Source of the DNA: an uncultured Collinsella sp.
Lineage (GTDB): Bacteria > Actinomycetota > Coriobacteriia > Coriobacteriales > Coriobacteriaceae
Reading direction: 5' to 3'
NCBI GenBank assembly: GCA_900544645.1
Contig: UQWG01000025.1
Location: 1 to 26,677, forward strand
DNA length: 26,677 nt
The notes under the pieces were generated by a model, which had not been told where the DNA came from, made no database searches, and saw only the letters and a program-made list of their open reading frames with translations. The stretch's first letter is position 1. Each line of letters opens with the position of its first letter. Positions 1 through 7,648 of the stretch are shown in pieces. Both the position numbers and the translations under genes were made by a program.

Positions 1-236
1 TCCTCGCCATCGGCCGTGCCATTGGCGAGACCGCGGTGGTGCTCTACACCATGGGGCAGGCCATCAATCTACCTATTTCGCCGCTCGATTCCGGCCGCCC
101 CATGACGGTTCACCTGTACCTGCTTGCCAACGACGGCATCAACATGAACGCAGCCTACGGCACCGCGCTCTTGCTGATGGTGATCATTCTGGCCTTCAAC
201 CTGTTCGCGCGCTTCCTGTCGCGCAAGCGTCGCTAG
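1..236 (+). CDS. pstA: Phosphate ABC transporter permease PstA, C-terminal part (5' truncated by window)
   Basis: This is the last 78 codons of an integral membrane permease of the high-affinity phosphate importer (PstSCAB); the reading frame enters from the left edge with codons starting at position 3. The visible start contains IGRAIGETA, the cytoplasmic EAA-type coupling loop that contacts the ATPase, in the form used by PstA/PstC permeases. A final hydrophobic helix (about LLLMVIILAFNLFARF) and a basic cytoplasmic tail (LSRKRR) follow, as expected for the PstA carboxy end. It lies 12 bp upstream of pstB, so the two are surely cotranscribed. PstA is preferred over PstC because it directly precedes pstB and because of the short asparagine/alanine-rich loop before the last helix. 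Upstream pstS and pstC would be outside the window. Confidence 0.88.
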   Translation, partial: LAIGRAIGETAVVLYTMGQAINLPISPLDSGRPMTVHLYLLANDGINMNAAYGTALLLMVIILAFNLFARFLSRKRR

Positions 237-248
237 TTAAGGAGTCCC

Positions 249-1052
<804 letters not shown>

Positions 1053-1144
1053 TCGGTGCGACTAGTCCCAAGCCGATCGGATCTGGTCCGGTGCGTATTC
1101 ACTGTGCGGGCGGCATGACCGCACCCAACTGATTGGAGTGAACC

Positions 1145-2002
1145 ATGCGTAAACTGTTTTCCCGTCAGCTCATCGAGGCCCGCCACGAGATGCTGAGCAT
1201 CTACGAGGCCGTCGATCTGGCCCTCCACGATGCCGTTAAGGCCTATGTGACCGACGACCGCAAGCTCGCCACCAAGACCAAGAAGCGCACGCTTTCGATT
1301 GACGCGCGCTGCGCTAACTTGGAGGCCGTGTGCTACAACCTGATCGCCACGCAGTCACCGGTCGCCTCCGACTTCCGCTTGCTGCAGACGATTATCTACG
1401 TCGACTTTAACCTGCAGCGCATGACCGATAAGGTTCGCCAGATTTGCCGCGCCACGCGTCATATGATCAAGGCCGACATCTCGCTGCCCAAGGAGCTTGT
1501 CGGCACGGTCGAGGCCGAGGCTGAGGCCGTCTACCAGGTGCTGGGCTCTTCGCTTTCCGCGCTCGTCACCAACGACATGTCCATCATCTGCAACTTGGCC
1601 GTCGAGGACGAGCCAGTGCACGCCGCCTACGAGAAGTTCTTCCGCACCTTTAACCGCATGGATACGGGCGACTTTATGGACGACGACAGCAACTATGACG
1701 ACCTGCGCCGCGCCATCATGGTTTCGCGCTACCTCGATCGCATCGCTTCGATTTCCATCGATGCCGCTTGCCGTCTGACCTTCCTGTTGACTGGTCAGCG
1801 TATGAATGCCGGCGATATCGCCCGCACTGATGAGGATGAGCTCGAGAGCATGCGCGTGCCTTCGGGCGAGGGTGTTATCATGAGGCCCGCCGTCGACGCT
1901 CGCTACGTTGCCAAGGTGCCCGTTAACGAGGTCGGCGAGGGTCTTCGCTATCTGCTCGATCATCTTGAGGATGAGGACGATGGCGAGGACGACGAGGAGT
2001 AA
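1145..2002 (+). CDS. phoU: Phosphate signalling complex protein PhoU
   Basis: This is a 285-residue all-helical protein of the PhoU family, which in other bacteria restrains PstB and the PhoR sensor when phosphate is plentiful. The N-terminal half (MLSIYEAVDLALHDAVKAY, then a helix with ATQSPVASDFRLL) and the following DLQRM-type helix are PhoU hallmarks; the second three-helix repeat contains FFRTFNRMDTGDFMDDDSNY and a helix ending RYLDRIASISIDAACR. It is longer than the usual 215-240 residues because of about 60 extra C-terminal residues that end in a very acidic tail (LEDEDDGEDDEE). TTGGAG sits 6 bases before the ATG. The 92-bp gap after pstB holds a small GTGCGG/CCGCAC hairpin (1114-1134) that could tune expression. 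The gene closes the pst operon. Confidence 0.93.
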   Translation: MRKLFSRQLIEARHEMLSIYEAVDLALHDAVKAYVTDDRKLATKTKKRTLSIDARCANLEAVCYNLIATQSPVASDFRLLQTIIYVDFNLQRMTDKVRQICRATRHMIKADISLPKELVGTVEAEAEAVYQVLGSSLSALVTNDMSIICNLAVEDEPVHAAYEKFFRTFNRMDTGDFMDDDSNYDDLRRAIMVSRYLDRIASISIDAACRLTFLLTGQRMNAGDIARTDEDELESMRVPSGEGVIMRPAVDARYVAKVPVNEVGEGLRYLLDHLEDEDDGEDDEE

Positions 2003-2039
2003 GTAATCCCGTTCGTCGAAAGATTGTAAATACCTAAGT

Positions 2040-2071
2040 GAGCGCGGCCTTGCACATGCGGGGCCGCGCTC
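2040..2071 (+). terminator. Hairpin after phoU, probable terminator
   Basis: A perfect 10-bp stem (GAGCGCGGCC at 2040-2049, GGCCGCGCTC at 2062-2071) with a 12-base loop lies 38 bp after the phoU stop. The following bases (TTGCGTT) form only a poor T-tract, so termination may be inefficient. It argues against starting the next gene upstream of 2072. Confidence 0.5.
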
Positions 2072-2121
2072 TTGCGTTAGCATGGGACTACTTGTTTGGC
2101 TGTCAGCGGAGGCGATTGGCA

Positions 2122-2859
2122 ATGGATAACTATTTGGACTTGATGCGCGCTCGCCGCGAGCAGATTCTGGAACGTTTTTATGCGGCGCTCGATCGCGCGG
2201 GCCGTCCCCATGACGCCGCGCGCCTCATTGCCGTGTCCAAGACCGTTGGTGTCGATGAGACCGTTGCCGCCATCCAGGCGGGGTATCGCCTTTTTGCCGA
2301 GAACCGCCCGCAGGAGCTGGTTCGCAAGCTCACAGGTCTGGCGGAGCATCCGGAGCTGCCCGAGGTGCGCTTCGATATGATCGGCAACCTGCAGACCAAT
2401 AAGATTAATGCGGTGCTGGGCTCAGCCGAGCTGATCCACTCGGTGGGTTCGCTGCATCTGGCGCAGGCGATCTCGAGCCGTGCTGTCCGCAAGATTGAGG
2501 CAGGCGAGCTCGCCGGCCCCCAGCGTGTGCTCATTGAGGTCAATGTGAGTGGTGAGGAGTCGAAGGGAGGCTTTTCGCCCGATGAGATTCGCGCCGCCGC
2601 GGGTGAGCTTGCGGAACTTGAGGGAATTTGCGTACAGGGGCTTATGACTATGGCGTCCCGGGGGAATAAGGATGTGGCACGCCGCACCTTTGCGGGGCTT
2701 CGTGAGCTGAGGGATGAGCTGGAGGCGGCGCATCCCGATTTGAACCTGCCCGAGCTTTCCTGCGGTATGAGCGAGGACTTTGAGCCTGCCCTTGAGGAGG
2801 GCTCTACGCTCGTTCGCCTGGGCAGGGTAGTATTTAGCCCGGAGTTTGCAGTAAAATAA
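2122..2859 (+). CDS. YggS/YBL036C-family pyridoxal phosphate homeostasis protein
   Basis: This 245-residue protein has the fold of alanine racemase's barrel domain, binds PLP and helps keep free PLP balanced; it is not known to catalyse a reaction. The PLP lysine is K40 in RLIAVSKTV. Other family blocks are FAENRPQEL, FDMIGNLQTNKI, HSVGSLHLA, GEESKGGFSP (phosphate-binding turn), GLMTMA and LSCGMSEDF...EGSTLVRLG. The ATG at 2122 is chosen because GGAGG lies 7 bases upstream; an in-frame GTG at 2038 would place the start inside the preceding terminator hairpin. It stands directly in front of sepF, as in many actinobacteria and firmicutes where the yggS gene begins the sepF-yggT-divIVA group, and is likely cotranscribed with it (60-bp gap). 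Confidence 0.93.
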   Translation: MDNYLDLMRARREQILERFYAALDRAGRPHDAARLIAVSKTVGVDETVAAIQAGYRLFAENRPQELVRKLTGLAEHPELPEVRFDMIGNLQTNKINAVLGSAELIHSVGSLHLAQAISSRAVRKIEAGELAGPQRVLIEVNVSGEESKGGFSPDEIRAAAGELAELEGICVQGLMTMASRGNKDVARRTFAGLRELRDELEAAHPDLNLPELSCGMSEDFEPALEEGSTLVRLGRVVFSPEFAVK

Positions 2860-2919
2860 GGCTCTGAAGTGCGCACTGATTATCGGGGCGCCTGCACTAA
2901 ACCGCGAGAGGACACAACC

Positions 2920-3642
2920 ATGGGCTTCCTTGACGAGATTAAAAATAAGATGCACCTGGGCGGCCAGCAGGGTTACGACCAGGGTTATGGCCAGGACGAC
3001 GACTACGGCTACGATGACGGCTATGACGATGGCTATCAGGGCAACGGCTACAGCGGTGCTTCGGGCGAGGGCTTCTACACCCAAGACGAGCCGAGCAACG
3101 GCCTGCTTGGTCAGACGCGCCGCGGTGAAGCTGAGTCGGTTGCCGTGTATACGCGCTCCGGTCAGCTGGTCGGCGATGACTCCCGCCATGCCACGACGTA
3201 TAACCCGCCTTCGCGCTCGCAGGACAGTGTTGCGAGCGGTTATCGTCCTGGTGCCTATGACACGCCGTCGAGCTATGCCGAGAATACCCGCGCCCGTGCC
3301 GCCGCTGCGCCCGCGCCTGCAGCGAGCGATGCCTCGGCCTATGCGAGCAATATCATCAACGCCACACCGCAGCTGCCGGCCTATGTCCTGCGCCCCGAGA
3401 GCTATGACGATGTGGAGACCGTGGTGCGCCGCGTTCGCACCAAGCAGCCTGTCGCACTGATTTTTGTGGGCGTACGCACCGAAGTTGCCAAGCGCGTCTT
3501 GGACTTCTCTTACGGCTTTGCCTGCGGTCTGGGTGTCACGGTCAAGGAGGTGGGCGACCGCGTGTTCATGGTGCTGCCCGCCGGTTGCGAGGTCAAAGAT
3601 TCCGATCTCAAGAAGCTTCGTGCGGACGGCTACCTTAAGTAA
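2920..3642 (+). CDS. sepF: Cell division protein SepF
   Basis: SepF anchors FtsZ filaments to the membrane and aligns them at the septum. The 240-residue product starts with MGFLDEIKNKMHLG, the amphipathic membrane helix typical of SepF, and ends with the conserved SepF/DUF552 domain (about residues 160-240: PESYDDVETVVRRV, VALIFVGVRTEVAKRVLDF, GVTVKEVGDRVFMVLPAG). Between them is a long disordered linker; its first part is rich in Y, G and D in a loose GYDxGYxxDD pattern, its second part rich in A, S and P. The ATG at 2920 is favoured by the membrane helix it begins, with GAGAGGA about 7 bases upstream; an in-frame GTG at 2869 would put 17 unrelated residues before the helix. The yggT frame continues directly after its TAA in the same reading frame. 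Confidence 0.95.
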   Translation: MGFLDEIKNKMHLGGQQGYDQGYGQDDDYGYDDGYDDGYQGNGYSGASGEGFYTQDEPSNGLLGQTRRGEAESVAVYTRSGQLVGDDSRHATTYNPPSRSQDSVASGYRPGAYDTPSSYAENTRARAAAAPAPAASDASAYASNIINATPQLPAYVLRPESYDDVETVVRRVRTKQPVALIFVGVRTEVAKRVLDFSYGFACGLGVTVKEVGDRVFMVLPAGCEVKDSDLKKLRADGYLK

Positions 3643-3663
3643 AGACAAGACGAGGAGATTCCC

Positions 3664-3945
3664 ATCAACATCTACACTATCGTCCAGCTGGTCAACACGC
3701 TGTTCAACTTCTATTCCACGCTCATTGTCGTCTACTGCTTTATGACGTGGATTCCCATGAAGCAGGGTGGTTTGCTTCAGGATATTGCCGCGGTGCTTGA
3801 TAGCGTGTGCGGTCCGTGGCTCAACCTGTTCCGTCGTTTCATCCCGCCGATGGGCGGTATCGATTTTTCGCCGGTCGTTGCGATTATTGCGTTGCAGTTG
3901 GTGCAGAGGCTGGTTCTGCAGCTTCTTATAGGTATACTCGTGTAG
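3664..3945 (+). CDS. YggT-family membrane protein with a non-canonical (ATC or ATT) start
   Basis: About 93 residues with two membrane helices: INIYTIVQLVNTLFNFYSTL plus IVVYCFMTWIP, then the family signature LNLFRRFIPPMGGIDFSP and a second helix VVAIIALQLVQRLVLQLLIG. YggT proteins are small membrane proteins found between sepF and divIVA; their exact role is unclear. The homologous region clearly begins at about 3664, yet no ATG, GTG or TTG is in frame between the sepF stop (3640-3642) and the ATG at 3742, which would delete the first helix. GAGGAG (3652-3657) lies 6 bases before ATC at 3664, so an ATC start (or ATT at 3658) is the best reading. A sequencing difference from ATG, or readthrough of the sepF TAA in the same frame, are alternatives. 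Confidence 0.82.
   Translation: MNIYTIVQLVNTLFNFYSTLIVVYCFMTWIPMKQGGLLQDIAAVLDSVCGPWLNLFRRFIPPMGGIDFSPVVAIIALQLVQRLVLQLLIGILV
3933..3938 (+). promoter_or_regulatory. Possible -10 element for divIVA
   Basis: TATACT lies inside the last codons of yggT, 69 bp before the divIVA start. A recognisable -35 is missing (TGGTTC region at about 3911), so this is only a candidate for a separate divIVA promoter, which would fit the high expression often seen for DivIVA. Confidence 0.3.
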
Positions 3946-4006
3946 AACTGTCTTAGTAACTTACGTCGGGCGTGTAGCGCCGAGGCGATGAAAAAGGAGA
4001 CTTGTT

Positions 4007-4681
4007 ATGGCTATTACCCCTGCAGACATCCAGGCTCAGACTTTCTCTGAGGCCAAGCGTGGCTACGATCCTGCTGAGGTCGACGTCTTCTTGGAGACGC
4101 TGTCCTCCGAGGTTGACGCTATGCTCGCTAAGATCGTCGACCTTAAGGGTCGTCTGACTGCTACCGAGCAGCAACTTGCCGATGCGCAGGCTCAGCTTGC
4201 CCAGGCTCAGGATGCCACCGCCCAGGCCGTTCCTGCCGCCCCCGTTGCTGCTCCCGCCCCTGACTTCTCCGCTCAGGAGCGCCAGATTTCCGCTGCCCTG
4301 ATCGCTGCCCAGCAGACCGCTGAGACCATCGTCAACGATGCCAACGAGAACGCTGAGCGTATCCGCAACGAGGCTGACGCCAAGGCACGCGAGGTTATCC
4401 GCCAAGCTCTGACCGAGAAGCAGGCCGAGCTCGAGGAGATCGATCGTCTCAAGGCTTCTCGTGAGGAGTTCAAGGCCGAGTACCTCAAGCTCATCCAGCA
4501 CTTCATGGACGATGCCCAGAACTCCTTCCCGGCCGACCTCATGGCCTCCACGCCGGTCGGTTCCGCCGCTTCTCCTGCGGTGACTGTTCCCGCCGAGCCG
4601 CTGCCCGTCGCTGACCCGGTTGTCCCCGTGGCCGATCCCTTCGCCCCGATCGACAACTTTGCTGCCGACGACCTGGACTAA
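4007..4681 (+). CDS. divIVA: DivIVA-family pole/septum coiled-coil protein
   Basis: A 224-residue DivIVA/Wag31-like scaffold that recognises curved membrane at poles and septa and recruits growth machinery in actinobacteria. The N-terminal lipid-binding domain is clear (ITPADIQAQTFSEAKRGYDP, AEVDVFLETLSSEVDAML, residues 2-40). It is followed by a first coiled coil to about residue 70, a short A/P/V-rich linker (about 75-86) and a second long coiled coil (about 90-170) with heptads such as ERIRNEADAKAREVIRQ. The tail after about 185 is P/A/V-rich and ends acidic. Strong AAAAAGGAG 7 bases before the ATG. It closes the yggS-sepF-yggT-divIVA group and is followed by a strong terminator. Codon use is extremely biased to C/T-ending preferred codons, suggesting high expression. 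Confidence 0.94.
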   Translation: MAITPADIQAQTFSEAKRGYDPAEVDVFLETLSSEVDAMLAKIVDLKGRLTATEQQLADAQAQLAQAQDATAQAVPAAPVAAPAPDFSAQERQISAALIAAQQTAETIVNDANENAERIRNEADAKAREVIRQALTEKQAELEEIDRLKASREEFKAEYLKLIQHFMDDAQNSFPADLMASTPVGSAASPAVTVPAEPLPVADPVVPVADPFAPIDNFAADDLD

Positions 4682-4707
4682 CATTCGGCCTACAATTTAG
4701 TGCCTAG

Positions 4708-4737
4708 AAAGGACCCGCAGCTTGCGGGTCCTTTTTT
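4708..4737 (+). terminator. Strong intrinsic terminator after divIVA
   Basis: A 12-bp perfect stem (AAAGGACCCGCA / TGCGGGTCCTTT) with a 3-base loop runs into six T residues. It ends the division cluster transcript 27 bp after the divIVA stop. Confidence 0.92.
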
Positions 4738-4762
4738 ATGACTGTGCCGGGGTGCGCAACAT

Positions 4763-4800
4763 AAAAAACCGAGCTCTGCACATAGTGGCGCAGAACTCGG
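4763..4800 (-). terminator. Intrinsic terminator of the nitroreductase gene
   Basis: Read on the minus strand, CCGAGTTCTGC and GCAGAGCTCGG form an 11-bp stem with one mismatch, followed by six T residues. It lies 48 bp beyond the nitroreductase stop and faces the divIVA terminator, insulating the two convergent transcripts. Confidence 0.85.
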
Positions 4801-4847
4801 CGAACGGGTGAGCGGTAAAAGGTAGGTTTTAGGGCATGTGCCAAAAA

Positions 4848-5378
4848 CTACTTGAGGAGGAAGTTGGGGAGGGGAATGGTACGGGCCTCGCGATGCTCGG
4901 GATCGGCGATGTGATCGGCAGGATAGCCGCAGACGAGCATGTGATAGGGATAAATGCCTTTGGGCAGATTGAACTGCTCCTGTGCCACCTCAGGCTTAAA
5001 ATGGCATACCCAGCACGTTCCCAGGCCCTGCTCGGTGGCCTCCATCATCATCTGATCGCACACGATGGACGTATCGATTTCACTGGAATTCATCTGGTCA
5101 TACGGGCGCACCCAAGCATCATCGGTAACGCTGCAAATAAGGAAGACAAGCGGAGCGCCAAAGATAGACTCATCACGAGCAAACCGAGGCTGACAAGCAG
5201 CTGCCTTCTCCAGAAGCTCAGGCGTATCCAACACCATCACACGGGTTGGATGATTATTACAAGCAGAAGGAGCAATACGCCCAGCCTCAACAATGGCATC
5301 CACAACAGCTTGCTCTACAGCCCGATCTTCAAACTCACGACAAGAATACCGACCCCGAGCCAGATCCAAATACCCCAT
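4848..5378 (-). CDS. Nitroreductase-family FMN oxidoreductase
   Basis: A 176-residue single-domain flavoprotein of the nitroreductase superfamily; such enzymes reduce nitro groups, quinones or other acceptors with NAD(P)H, but the real substrate here cannot be read from sequence. Visible family features are the N-terminal FMN-phosphate block RGRYSCREFEDR, the stretch AGRIAPSACNNHPTRVMVL, and GLGTCWVCHFKPE near the second FMN contact. The ATG at 5378 is chosen because GGAGGG lies 7 bases upstream; 21 further codons are open upstream but carry no homology. The first 65 or so codons use many T- and A-ending codons (on the coding strand GCT, TGT, AAT, GAT), unlike the C/G-ending use in the 3' half and in the neighbours. 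It probably forms its own transcript. Confidence 0.88.
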   Translation of the reverse strand: MGYLDLARGRYSCREFEDRAVEQAVVDAIVEAGRIAPSACNNHPTRVMVLDTPELLEKAAACQPRFARDESIFGAPLVFLICSVTDDAWVRPYDQMNSSEIDTSIVCDQMMMEATEQGLGTCWVCHFKPEVAQEQFNLPKGIYPYHMLVCGYPADHIADPEHREARTIPLPNFLLK

Positions 5379-5657
5379 AACCAAACCCTCCAAAGTCAGC
5401 AAATCAATCCAAGGTAAACCAAAGGGTACCCAAACCCCCATCCACCCAAACGCCCACCGAATACCAAAGTGTTCAATTGGGTATTAAAGGCCCCCTCGGC
5501 CAACCCCCCATTGCGCTCTAACTATCAGCCAAAGTTCCAATGGTGGTACGTAAGGCGAAGGGCCGGCCACGGTTTACTTTCGAACGACTCTGCAAAGCAG
5601 CCGGAGTGAGAAAGCAAACCGTGGCCGGCCCTTCGCCGCCGGGACACGTACCCCCAA
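5379..5657. other. Gene-free 279-bp spacer with A/C-rich tract and a long dyad
   Basis: No convincing gene was seen. The left part (about 5379-5470) is strikingly rich in A and C on the plus strand: 48 of the 60 bases 5401-5460 are A or C. It also holds a small AATACC/GGTATT dyad at about 5460-5486. The right part carries the large inverted repeat at 5554-5637. The nitroreductase promoter must lie here, but no good -35/-10 pair was recognised. Confidence 0.6.
5554..5637. repeat. Long inverted repeat (27-bp arms) with GGCCGGCC core
   Basis: The left arm 5554-5580 and right arm 5611-5637 are reverse complements over 27 positions with a single mismatch; the outer 22 bp are perfect and contain GGGCCGGCCACGGTTT. 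The 30-base loop contains a small CTGC-AAA-GCAG hairpin. No T-run follows on either strand, so it is not a normal intrinsic terminator, although it sits 20 bp after the DUF47 stop. Its core resembles the larger dyad at 19250-19375. Confidence 0.9.
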
Positions 5658-6281
5658 TTAACTGTTCTTCATGACAATCGAATCCACAACATCGGCCACA
5701 TTCTCACAGCAGTCAGCGCAGTACTCCAGGAAGGCGTACACGTCACGCCAGGCGATGACCTCGAGCGGGTCCTTGCCGTTAACGTGCAGGTTGCGCATGG
5801 CGTTGATATAGAGCTCGTCGGCTTCGGACTCGATGGTGTTGATCTGGATGACGAGTTCGCGCAGGGTCTTGGACTTGCGGTAGTTGGGCAGCTCGACCAT
5901 CAGGTCTTTCATGGCGCGGCAGGCGTCAGTCACCTTGTGGGCGATGACGATGGCGTCGGGATGGATGCTCTGGATGTTGGTGAAGTAGACGCGCTGCACG
6001 ACGCCCTCGATGCGGTCGAGCACGGTGTCGAGTGAGCAGCTCATCAGATCCAGATCCTCGCGCTCGAGCGGGGTGATAAAGGCGGTGAGCAAGGCGTCCT
6101 CAAGCTCATGGTGCTTCTTGTCGGCCGCATGCTCGATCGCGTGCATCTTGTTGAGCATATCGTGAATCTTTGCGGGATCGAAGTTCTCGAAAATCTTGGT
6201 GAGCAGCTCGGCGGCCTGGACGGCAAGGTCGGCGCAGGCGACGTAGTTGTCGAAGTAGAACGAATCGGGTTTCTTTGCCAT
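5658..6281 (-). CDS. DUF47 (PhoU-like) protein partnered with the PiT phosphate permease
   Basis: A 207-residue all-helical protein of the DUF47/TIGR00153 family, distantly related to PhoU and commonly encoded beside PiT permeases, where it is thought to modulate transport. Visible features are FYFDNYVACADLAVQAAELL, MHAIEHAADKKHHELEDALL (a helix with the metal-binding E/H/D pattern of PhoU-like proteins), a second repeat with IESEADELYINAMRNL, and the C-terminal block EYCADCCENVADVVDSIV typical of the family. The length agrees with the family. The start has GAAAGGA 8 bases upstream. It is 67 bp downstream of the permease gene on the same strand, almost certainly one operon in the order pit then DUF47. 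Confidence 0.93.
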   Translation of the reverse strand: MAKKPDSFYFDNYVACADLAVQAAELLTKIFENFDPAKIHDMLNKMHAIEHAADKKHHELEDALLTAFITPLEREDLDLMSCSLDTVLDRIEGVVQRVYFTNIQSIHPDAIVIAHKVTDACRAMKDLMVELPNYRKSKTLRELVIQINTIESEADELYINAMRNLHVNGKDPLEVIAWRDVYAFLEYCADCCENVADVVDSIVMKNS

Positions 6282-6348
6282 GGGTGAGTCCTTTCGAGGC
6301 GAAGACGGGTGGGCGAGGTAATGCAGTCCGGATGGACGTTCGGTTTGA

Positions 6349-7398
6349 CTAGAGGAACATCATGAACAGCTTGGCCATGACAAAGCTGATGAGTCCGCAG
6401 GCGGGGAAGGTGAAGAACCAGGTGAACATCATGTCTTTGACGACGCCGAAGTTGATGGCTGAGAGGCGCTTGACGGCACCGACGCCCATGATGGCGCAGG
6501 TCTTGATGTGTGTGGAGGACACGGGGATGCCGGTAAGGGTGGCAAGCAGCAGGTTTGCGGCGCCCGCCAGGTCGGCGGAGAAGCCCTGATACTTTTCGAG
6601 CTTGACCATGCTCTGGCCGACGGACTTGATGATGCGCTCGCCGCCCACGCTGGTGCCGATACCCATAGTGGCCGAGCACAGCAGCATAATCCAGATGGGG
6701 ATGCCTGCATCGCCGACGCTCGTCTGGCCGCTGGCAAAGGCCACGCCTAAAAAGAGCACGCCGATGAACTTCTGTCCATCCTGCGCGCCGTGCATAAAGC
6801 TCATGGCCGCAGCGCTCGCGATCTGAGCGTATTTAAAGAAGACATTGGCACGTCGCCTGTTGGCGGCGGCGAAAAGAATCGAGACGAGCTTGCACAGGAC
6901 CCAGCCCATGACAAAGCCCAGGCCGATGGAGAGCGCCAGACCGTAGATGACCTTCATCCACTCGTGGACGTTGACGCTGCTCGCACCGCCGAGGGCGATG
7001 GCGGCACCGGTCAGGCCGGCGATAAGGCTGTGGCTTTGCGAGGTGGGGATGCCAAAACGCGACGCTGTGGCGCCGTAGACGACGATGGAGAACAACGCCG
7101 CGCACAGGCAGGCGAGCGCCATGGTGCTGTTTCCGCCAAAGTCGACGATATGTGAGATGGTGTTGGCGACGCTCGCGTTAAAGTGCGTCATGATGAGCAC
7201 GCCGAGGAAGTTGAATGCGGCGCTCATGAGAATGGCGGCGCGGGCGGGCATGCAACGCGTAGTGACGCAGGTCGCGATGGCGTTGGGCGCGTCGGTCCAT
7301 CCATTGACGAAGATGGCGCCCAACGCGAGGATCACGGTGACGGCAAGGACTGGGTTCGACACAATTTGGCCGAGGAAGGTTGAGAACGTTACGTCCAT
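6349..7398 (-). CDS. Inorganic phosphate transporter, PiT family
   Basis: A 349-residue polytopic membrane permease that imports phosphate (as metal-phosphate) with a cation. Both signature halves are present: GWTDAPNAIATCVTTR near residue 33 and, in the second repeat, SSTHIKTCAIMGVGAVKRL at about 300, together with FGIPTSQSHSLIAGLTGAA in the first repeat and MSFMHGAQDGQKFIGVL after the central loop. The length is typical of the short bacterial PiT form. The ATG at 7398 has a modest GAGAAAG site 8 bases upstream. An extended -10 (TGATACGAT, 7446-7454) lies about 48 bp upstream. With pst 5 kb away, the strain has both high-affinity and low-affinity phosphate import in one region. Confidence 0.95.
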   Translation of the reverse strand: MDVTFSTFLGQIVSNPVLAVTVILALGAIFVNGWTDAPNAIATCVTTRCMPARAAILMSAAFNFLGVLIMTHFNASVANTISHIVDFGGNSTMALACLCAALFSIVVYGATASRFGIPTSQSHSLIAGLTGAAIALGGASSVNVHEWMKVIYGLALSIGLGFVMGWVLCKLVSILFAAANRRRANVFFKYAQIASAAAMSFMHGAQDGQKFIGVLFLGVAFASGQTSVGDAGIPIWIMLLCSATMGIGTSVGGERIIKSVGQSMVKLEKYQGFSADLAGAANLLLATLTGIPVSSTHIKTCAIMGVGAVKRLSAINFGVVKDMMFTWFFTFPACGLISFVMAKLFMMFL

Positions 7399-7445
7399 AT
7401 ATGGGCTTTCTCGAAGTTTGCAGGCACGTTACAAAAACATGATAA

Positions 7446-7454
7446 ATCGTATCA
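7446..7454 (-). promoter_or_regulatory. Extended -10 promoter element for the PiT gene
   Basis: TGATACGAT on the minus strand has the TG-N-TANNAT form of an extended -10. A start near 7439 would give a 40-base leader. The same nonamer precedes the M18 aminopeptidase (16252-16260). The adjoining AGGAGGTGAT looks like a perfect ribosome site but probably belongs to promoter DNA. Confidence 0.5.
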
Positions 7455-7648
7455 CCTCCTGCGGGTTTCTTTACCGAGTTCTGATGGGAGAAGTGAACTT
7501 TTTGGCACTAAAATTGAATATTAGCCCTGTTGACCGCGGGTGTTCTTTTTGCTAACACGCCATGCGGACACGTGCGATTACTACGACACTCCAAAACCAC
7601 AGTCTGTTCGCTTTACAACATGCAAACATGCGTTCGATAATAGGAGGC

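Noticed and set aside
7429..7460. Perfect AGGAGGTGAT ribosome site followed by a three-codon ORF (M-F-L) upstream of the PiT gene, suggestive of a leader peptide
   Set aside because: The site overlaps a TGATACGAT extended -10, so transcription would probably begin at about 7439, downstream of the site; the ribosome site would not be in the message.
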